Assembly: GCA_025617745.1 (NCBI GenBank)
Contig: CM046855.1
Span: 16,089,880-16,153,879, forward strand
Reading direction: 5' to 3'
Length of the DNA stretch: 64,000 bases
Source of the DNA: Heliocidaris erythrogramma
Taxonomy: Eukaryota; Echinodermata; Echinoidea; Camarodonta; Echinometridae
Shown: positions 57,554 to 64,000 of the stretch, piece by piece
How positions within the stretch are numbered: position 1 is the first letter of the stretch
Layout: every line of letters begins with the position of its first letter
The notes under the pieces: generated by a model
What the model was told of the DNA's origin: nothing
The model's input: only the letters and a program-made list of their open reading frames with translations
Database searches by the model: none
Made by a program: the position numbers and the translations under genes

Positions 57554-58030
57554 GAAACTAAACAGTAAGATCAATTTATGTTTTTCATGTTTTATTTATA
57601 AAAACAAAACAGCATTCTTATCAAATGTATATTTCCTGGTACTGTGTTGTAGAAAATGAATACATGTACCTTATACAAGAAAATTAAATATGGTCACAGT
57701 AAATATACAGATTTTGATTCTGATAGAACCTACATTGATACAAGAGCGATGTTTTATTCATGTGGACATTGCATGGAGAAAATTCCCTCTCCGAGTATCT
57801 CACACATGGTTGCTTCTTGAACTCTATGAAAATAGCCCAGTCAGCACTATTTAGCTAAAAGTTTAGCAGTTGCCTCTAAATGCTACAAATGAAGGGTAGA
57901 AATGCCAGTTTGTATATCAACAATAAGAATTTCATCTCATAAACATTGAAAACTGTACAACTGATGTGTTCCTTCTATCTGTGAAAATGCTTATCTAGCA
58001 AAGGTAAGTTCATATCTACTACAGATTATA
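57554..58030. other. Intergenic, nothing recognised
   Basis: AT-rich, with no coding frame of note and no repeat structure visible by eye. Confidence 0.4.
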
Positions 58031-58184
58031 CAGTGGAAACTCAGTATAAAGAGGTCTGATATAACAAGGTAATATTCCAGTCCCAGCTCTTTCTATTGTT
58101 TTTTAATCCTGATAAAACGAGATTCCTGCTATAACAAGGTAATTTGGATGGTCCCAAGGACCTCGTTATACTGAGTTTCTACTG
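58031..58184. mobile_element. pogo/Tigger-like MITE
   Basis: The left end CAGTGGAAACTCAGTATAA and right end, reverse-complemented, CAGTAGAAACTCAGTATAA are flanked by TA on both sides (58029-58030 and 58185-58186). It is 154 bp. TA target and CAGT termini fit the pogo/Tigger branch of Tc1/mariner. Confidence 0.8.
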
Positions 58185-58929
58185 TATGACTTTAATAGTA
58201 CAATCAGTCAGCCAGACAGAAAAATGAATTCCATTCTTTTTTCTTTTTTTCCCTGTAAAAGTTGTATTATTAGCAGCTTCTCATATAATTGAATATCTAC
58301 ATGAAGACATGAATTACCTGATAGTTGCAGGATTTTTCTCTGAGTAAAATTTAATAACACATTTACATCGCAAATATTGAAAATCTTTGAAACTTTTGAA
58401 ATATACATGTTTTTACAAATACACTAACTGAAATTCAATGAAATCCAATGGAAATATTTAGTTTAATTCAATAGGACGGTGAATGCTCTCAAATGAAACA
58501 TGCATGGTTAATGGACTTTTTGCAAAAGATTCTTTGAGAAGAAGTTTTACACAGAAAAGAAATCATAATATATTTCATTACACTTGTTTGGAATGTATGT
58601 ATATGATAAATCACTTCATAATACTGATCTTCATGTGTCTGTGAATGTGAAAAATAAAATGATTTAACTGCAAAAGGTAATGATTTCCATCCCGCTTAAT
58701 CAAAATGAGTGCTCTGAAAATATACAAAGAAATGTTACTCCATAAATCAATCATACATTAGAGAAAAAATATATCATGAGGTATCACTTTGATACACTGC
58801 ATATTTGGTAGATCTTTGCAATGAACAAAATATCCTCAACCCACATTAATTATGGAATATCCAATTGTCTTTACAATCGGGTTTTTTTCTTTACTGACGT
58901 GTATCAATCATATGATTATTTACGTCTGG

Positions 58930-59050
58930 TGACCGACCTTGAATGTCAGCAACAAAAAGACATGACTCCGTTTTGAACCTGGGTCTGTCATAGTGAGTTT
59001 TAGGGCTAAGATGAGAGATGTTTGTACCGCTAGACCAACCCGCATCTCCC
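58930..59050 (-). mobile_element. tRNA-derived SINE head
   Basis: On the minus strand, an A-box-like TGGTCTAGCGG (59037-59027) and B-box-like GGTTCAAAACGG (58979-58968) are about 58 bases apart, as expected of a Pol III type 2 promoter in a tRNA-like unit. The acceptor stem does not pair, so it is not a functional tRNA gene. Confidence 0.45.
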
Positions 59051-59212
59051 CTCAAACACAGTTTAATTTTCTTTAGAAGATCATTGCAATTAATAAATAT
59101 CAGTGATTTCCTATTATAATTTACATAAACTGTAGATACGGATAGATTAATAGTTAAATATTTCAAATAAATCAAACCTCAAGACTTGTACATTTGAACA
59201 TTCTTTCCATAA

Positions 59213-59372
59213 ACAACCTTGCATAACTTGAAGTCGCATAAGTCGAACTTTTGAATCAATTCTTTTGACCAAACTATACAAAACGTGTTATTTACATTTC
59301 CTAAGTCGAATTTTGCACAAGTCGAACTATTTTCTGTGGTCCCAACAGATTCGACTTATGCAAAGTTAACTG
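59213..59372. mobile_element. Second Tigger-like MITE, diverged
   Basis: Right end, reverse-complemented: CAGTTAACTTTGCATAAGTC. Left end: AACCTTGCATAACTTGAAGT. GTCGAA motifs repeat in both arms, and TA follows the right end. The left terminus is worn. Confidence 0.55.
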
Positions 59373-59995
59373 TACTTTTTAGTATTCATTATTTTACTTT
59401 CTTTCATTTGACTAGGTTTGTATTAATTTTATTAAAATATAACACCTGACATCTTATGATTTGACCAAAGATTGAAAAATAAATAGTTGAGCATTCTCTG
59501 AAAATTTTCAAAACAATTTTGAATATTTGATGTATTATAAAGATTAATATGCCATCATTGAAGATGAAAAAATGAATAAAAAAATTGTATAAAAAAAGAA
59601 TAACAAATCCAATGAAAATTGAGTAAATCAATGCATTTTTGAGAAATATAAAAGGTGTCAATAGATATTTGAACTTTGATTAGACAAGTGATACAAAACT
59701 CAACACATAGTAAACCAATTCCAAACTGGAATGATTCTGATAAAAGATTATTTCAGGGACAACTTGATATTTTTGCAAACGCTCTTTTTATGTGTACGAT
59801 GATTAAAAAACACTCTTAGTTTTGGCAGAACTACCACTCTCAAATTGGTAAACATTTTTAGTAACCAATGAATAATTAAACTTGGTTGTTCACCTCTTTC
59901 CCACCTAGCATATGTTTTCTTCACATAAAAGTTCTTGATTCTGATTGATTGTGATTATTTCTTTTTCTCTATATACATGCCTTTGTTGTAGATCT

Positions 59996-60133
59996 GGGGA
60001 GCGTTTCATCAAGTGCTTTGTCAGTGATTTTTACCGACAAATTTGCTCTCAGCCAATCAGATGCAAGGATTTCAGTAGCTTATAACAGTTGTTGGTAAAA
60101 ATCACTGACAAAACGCTTGATGAAACGCTCCCC
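59996..60133. mobile_element. 138-bp palindromic MITE (GGGGAGYGTTTCATC family), copy 2
   Basis: The ends are GGGGAGCGTTTCATCAAGTG and CGCTCCCC. It has the same length and centre (AGCCAATCAGATGCAAGG) as 49094-49231, with a handful of substitutions. Confidence 0.85.
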
Positions 60134-60171
60134 TGCTTCCCCATTCCGGCAGTGACTTGCATCTTGAGTAA

Positions 60172-60446
60172 GGTAGCTTAGCAAAACGTGATGGCACGTA
60201 AGAACACAAGAAAGATGCACATGACAAAATTATTAAAAATCATCATATTATTCTATTGAGGCAGAACCACAATAATAGAATGTAGAATTAGTATTTAACT
60301 CTATGAACAGTTCTAAGCAAAATACTAAGAAGACTTCTATTCAGAGAAGTCTGACTGTGATTTTAGATGCACAAAAAAAACTAGCAATTTCACTTATTGT
60401 GTCTTTCCCGCAGTCTTTACGCGCCATTACATTTCGCTAAGCTACC
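60172..60446. mobile_element. PIF/Harbinger-like MITE
   Basis: The ends GGTAGCTTAGCAAAACGTGA and, reverse-complemented, GGTAGCTTAGCGAAATGTAA extend to inverted repeats of about 45 bp. The 3-bp duplication TAA at 60169-60171 and 60447-60449 fits PIF/Harbinger. It sits just past the stop codon of the minus-strand bHLH-HMG gene, likely in its 3' UTR. Confidence 0.75.
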
Positions 60447-60477
60447 TAATGAACAGTCATGCTGAATCAGAATACCA

Positions 60478-63400
60478 CTATGGATCCAGAAGGGTACTCT
60501 TAAAGCCAGCTTGCTTCTTTTGTTGAAGGTTCCAGGCACAAGCTCTTTTTCTGGTATAGAAAAGAGAGAAATATGGCAGAAAGAGAATGAGAAACATCAT
60601 AGGTGTACAAGGTGGGGGCTGGGGTGGCTGCAGCCCCCATTCCCCAAGGATTTTGAAAGTGCAATATTTTTTTAAATATTCATATGTACACCACCACTTC
60701 ATATTTGTGCAGTTACGTGCACGGATGTCCTCATTTTAGGGTAGTGATATGCCCAAATACGTAATTTCTGTCATTTTCACTACAGAACAATTGAGAAACC
60801 AAAAAGTTGATATCAGGGCGAAAGGCGTCAGCCCCCCTTACGAAAATGTACACTACAAGAAAATTTGTTCTATTCAACTCTTCTAATGAGATATCTTTGG
60901 TTGATATATTCTCCTGGTATCAAATTTGAAATGACATCAGGTACTCTTGAAAATACAAGGTAGCAAGAGCTAACACAAATATACAGTAACATAGTAAATG
61001 TTATATTCATTTGTACATTTTACCACTTGTTTTATTCCAATAACAAAAAAATAAATTTACAAATTTTAATTTTTAATAAATTTTCAAAGCATTGATCTGG
61101 CCAAATCTGTGTAAAGTTTTCTTTCTTACCCATACAGTTGTTTGAAATTATCTGGAATTTCATTCCAAGCTTGTCCAATCAATCTGGTGATCTCTTTGCT
61201 TTTCAATGCAGGCCATCCACTAAAGTCAAGATGTAGAGAAGATTCAAATCTTGTATCAAACTGATGAAAGAAAAGCTTTACTAAGAAATTGTTAATAAAA
61301 GTTTTCCATGGGAATGTTAAGAACATGAGTTACGTGGTCAAGAATGAAAAGAAAGAGGGAAATACTTTTTCTGTTTTGCCTTTTCCCTCTATGAGTCAAG
61401 GTGGGAATATTTTCATGTAAAACATAAGAACGCATCTGTCACACAAATATTATCAAAGTCATATGATCATTTACTGACAAGAGTGCATAAATTAATATCC
61501 ACTAAAGCTATGAACATCTTATTTCTTTTGTCCTCACTAAACTTTTTCAGAAATTTTAAAGACATAATAATGACATTTTGTCTGAACTGGAATATCTTTT
61601 CCAAGCTTTCAACTGACTCGGTGTTACTTACTCTTGGAATCTTTTGATGTTGACCTTGGTGAATAGTTCAAACCCATTTATCCCAGATTTCTTGACAGGA
61701 TTCTGCTGTCCAAGGAGGGACTTCAGCACTATCAGATCATCTCCAACATCTAGGATGATCTCAACAGTTTGCTTTACTGGTTGCAAAAGAGAAGTCTGTG
61801 GATGGTATGCATCAAATGGATGGACTCGAGTGCAGGACATGCCATGGTTTTGACCAACAACTTCACTGCCTAAACAACTGCTAAGAGTGCAGTTGATGTA
61901 GCCAAAAGTTGGGTCAGGATCAGAATCAGGCACAAGCTTCTGGTTGAGGATATTCTTTGGTACTGGTGGGGGTGACCCAGGAGCATTGCCATGTGAAAGG
62001 GGTTGTCTTTGAGAGATCATAGGAATAGATGTCTGCTGGGTTTCTTGGCCATACTGACCACAAGGGTGTGGCTGAAGGTGAGTGGTTGGAGTAGGAGCTA
62101 TCACAAGACCAGCCAAATTACAACTGCCTTGCTGCAACGGTAAGTAACTGGTAGAATCAGGCTGATTATAGGGCTCATTTCCATCTCCATGACAGACAAA
62201 TGAAATGGGTCTTATATTGTCCACTGAAGGAACAGACAACTGGTTACATGAGAATGAAGGAACTGGGAGGACGTCTTGTTGCAAAGAAGAGTGCTGATGC
62301 CACTGGTTTGGGATGTGGCTGCCACTCTTTTGATTAACCTCAGGAAGAGATGGGATATATTTCACCCCTGTGTCACATCTAATCAGATCTGCTAGGGAAT
62401 CTCCACCTTGACACAGATTATGGCTAGAGCTGGAATTACTGCTTCCCTGTGTGGATTCCTGATCAGTGTTCTTGCTGCTGCTGAAACCATCATCAAGGGA
62501 CCCAGTGCCCCAACTAGAGCTGGTAGAGGATGAATTCATCTGGCTTGACCGAGAGGCATCAGTTCCAACTGTACTTTCGGAACAGATCATACTTACAGAG
62601 CCACTTGCTAGCAGACTGTCCTGAGTGTTCACTGTGCTCAGAGATTCCACATCCTCTTCTTTTGTGTCATCATCTAGAATTTGGCACTTGTTACTTATTT
62701 CTCCCACCTGTACGTTGTTTTGGATGCTGTCCTTCTTACTCTTTGTTGTCTTCATGGCTCCTGTTTTACTCTTGCTTGGAGTATTCTGGGCTGTCAAACT
62801 TGTTGAGGACTTGTCTACCTTGCAGTTTAGACTGGCTAGCAACTCTTGTATGGACTCTAAAGAAACAGGTGTATCAGCAGGAATCTCTTTCTGGAACCCA
62901 TCTGTATAATTTGGAATAAGGATACAATATAAACCATACAATTCTAGCTGACTTAGTCAAAGACTGTAAGAATTGAATCAATAAACATTCACTTTATGTC
63001 AACATTTTCTCTCCAAATATATCATTCAAAAATGAAACACTACAGCATAAGATCAGAGAGATGACTTTTGATTTTGGTCATTAAGAAAGAGAAGTATGAG
63101 GTCTCAATATGTACACACTGTCTGCTGAGAGTCAGGTGAACATTAACTCATATCACTTTAGATAGCATTAACACCCTTTTAGCTCTCAGCAGACCAACAT
63201 TTTTGTGAATAAAAGTTGGTATATCACCCATCACCAGTCAACTTGGGATAATCATGCTCAAACCTTCAAATAAAGGAACAGCCTTCTAGATTCCAAATTT
63301 ATATTTCTCACAAATGCAAAGGCATAACAGAAGCTCCAGTGTATAACTACATGTACTTATACTCCTTTCATGAATTAATTACAGCTCCAATATTTGTACC

Positions 63401-63911
63401 AGACCTTAATCAAGGTATTAGATGAAGTGCCCTTGCAGCTGTAACAAACTGCCATATATTGCAGAAACTATTTACAATTTTTTTCCATCTAGAATCTGTG
63501 GATATTTTTAGTCAAAGTTTATACCTCTCATTTGGTTTAATAGAATTGTATGAGAGTTGTTTTACTCTGTATTTCAAATAAAAAGGTCACATGATTGGCA
63601 AACACTATCATATTATTTCTACTTTTACTTTTTAGTAGATATATTGTTCCTTCAGATCATTCATCATTGTACCTTGTCTAAATTTGACATTTACTTTCAA
63701 TTAAAATTGGGAGAAAACCCTCATTAGATACAGTGCTTTTAAAAAATTATTCTTTGACAGTTTAGGACTTACCTATCAAAGTATATAAAGGAGCACTGAA
63801 TGAAAGATCTCCAGAATCATTTGTTTGATCTATATCCATATCCAGGCATATTTCTGCTATCTTGTCCTCCAAGAACTGAATGTAATCACTAGTCTTCTTC
63901 AAGACATAGTT
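60478..63911 (-). CDS. bHLH/HMG-box protein resembling the meiosis initiator MEIOSIN (BHMG1); 3' part only
   Basis: Minus-strand exons: 63911-63773, 62901-61632, one ending at 61130 (start 61260 or 61249) and 60550-60478 with stop TAG. The first begins NYVLKKTSDYIQFLEDKIAE, which fits helix 2 of a bHLH domain; the basic region lies beyond the right edge. The 1270-bp exon encodes a Ser/Gln/Pro-rich, probably disordered linker and ends with GINGFELFTKVNIKRFQE, a plausible start of an HMG box. The next two exons supply KEITRLIGQAWNEIP and FKQLYGKRACAWNLQQKKQ, matching HMG helices 2 and 3. About 534 residues are visible. A bHLH plus HMG box in one protein is the MEIOSIN layout; that protein partners STRA8 to start meiosis in mammals. 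The link between exons 2 and 3 is unresolved because their phases disagree at the best splice sites. Other bHLH proteins cannot be excluded. Confidence 0.55.
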
Positions 63912-64000
63912 CTATTAAATGAAATGATATTCAGAAGGGGAAAGTGAAAGAGAAAATGTTGATATTGACACTGAAAATATGACTTGGAATTGAACATAAA
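63912..64000 (-). other. Intron of the bHLH/HMG gene up to the window edge
   Basis: The polypyrimidine tract and TTTAATAG acceptor lie just above 63911. No further exon is visible before the edge. Confidence 0.5.

Noticed and set aside
58930-59050. Functional tRNA gene
   Set aside because: The A- and B-box-like motifs are imperfect and no acceptor stem pairs; a SINE head is more likely.

Overview
The window is nuclear DNA from an animal. It is AT-rich, with small coding exons (about 65-1270 bp) separated by introns of a few hundred to a few thousand bases with GT..AG borders. Five protein-coding genes can be reconstructed by eye. They have no operon-like arrangement and no prokaryotic signals. 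Gene structure, protein similarity to vertebrates, and the dense set of short inverted-repeat transposons, CR1/L2-like LINE remnants and tRNA-derived SINE sequence suggest a non-vertebrate deuterostome. An echinoderm, probably a sea urchin, is my best guess (inference only).

Layout. (1) 403-8334, minus: MCM5, replicative helicase subunit. Eleven exons give residues 1-528; the C-terminal exons lie beyond the left edge. Its first intron holds a 724-bp near-perfect hairpin and a MITE with identical 99-bp ends. (2) 8335-15213: intergenic, with the E2F/ETS-type MCM5 promoter, a roughly 180-bp satellite, an AT-rich palindromic array and a CTAG-rich tract. (3) 15214-23642, plus: COQ8A, the atypical kinase/ATPase of coenzyme Q synthesis, complete in 14 coding exons (635 aa). 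(4) 23643-29648: intergenic, with several MITEs and degraded copies of the last exons of both flanking genes. (5) 29649-39318, minus: a complete 498-aa F-box/WD40 protein of CDC4/FBXW7 type that is not FBXW7 itself. (6) 39319-39640: a short GC-rich divergent promoter. (7) 39641-52721, plus: B3GALNT2, complete in 12 exons (501 aa), with introns full of transposon remnants. (8) 52722-60477: its probable long 3' UTR, then intergenic repeats including a second copy of a 138-bp palindromic MITE. (9) 60478-63911, minus: the 3' part of a gene coding for the end of a bHLH domain, a long Ser/Gln-rich linker and an HMG-box-like C-terminus. That architecture suggests the meiosis initiator MEIOSIN (BHMG1).

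The genes do not form one pathway. MCM5 serves DNA replication, COQ8A mitochondrial ubiquinone synthesis, the F-box protein substrate choice for an SCF ubiquitin ligase, B3GALNT2 ER glycosylation (alpha-dystroglycan in vertebrates), and the bHLH-HMG gene possibly meiotic entry. The most notable non-genic features are the long hairpin inside the MCM5 transcript, a transposon family carrying direct repeats of the nuclear-receptor half-site AGGTCA, a transposon insertion whose empty site is preserved next to it, and degenerate copies of terminal exons downstream of two genes. Exon borders were read by eye from GT/AG signals, reading-frame phase and family similarity.
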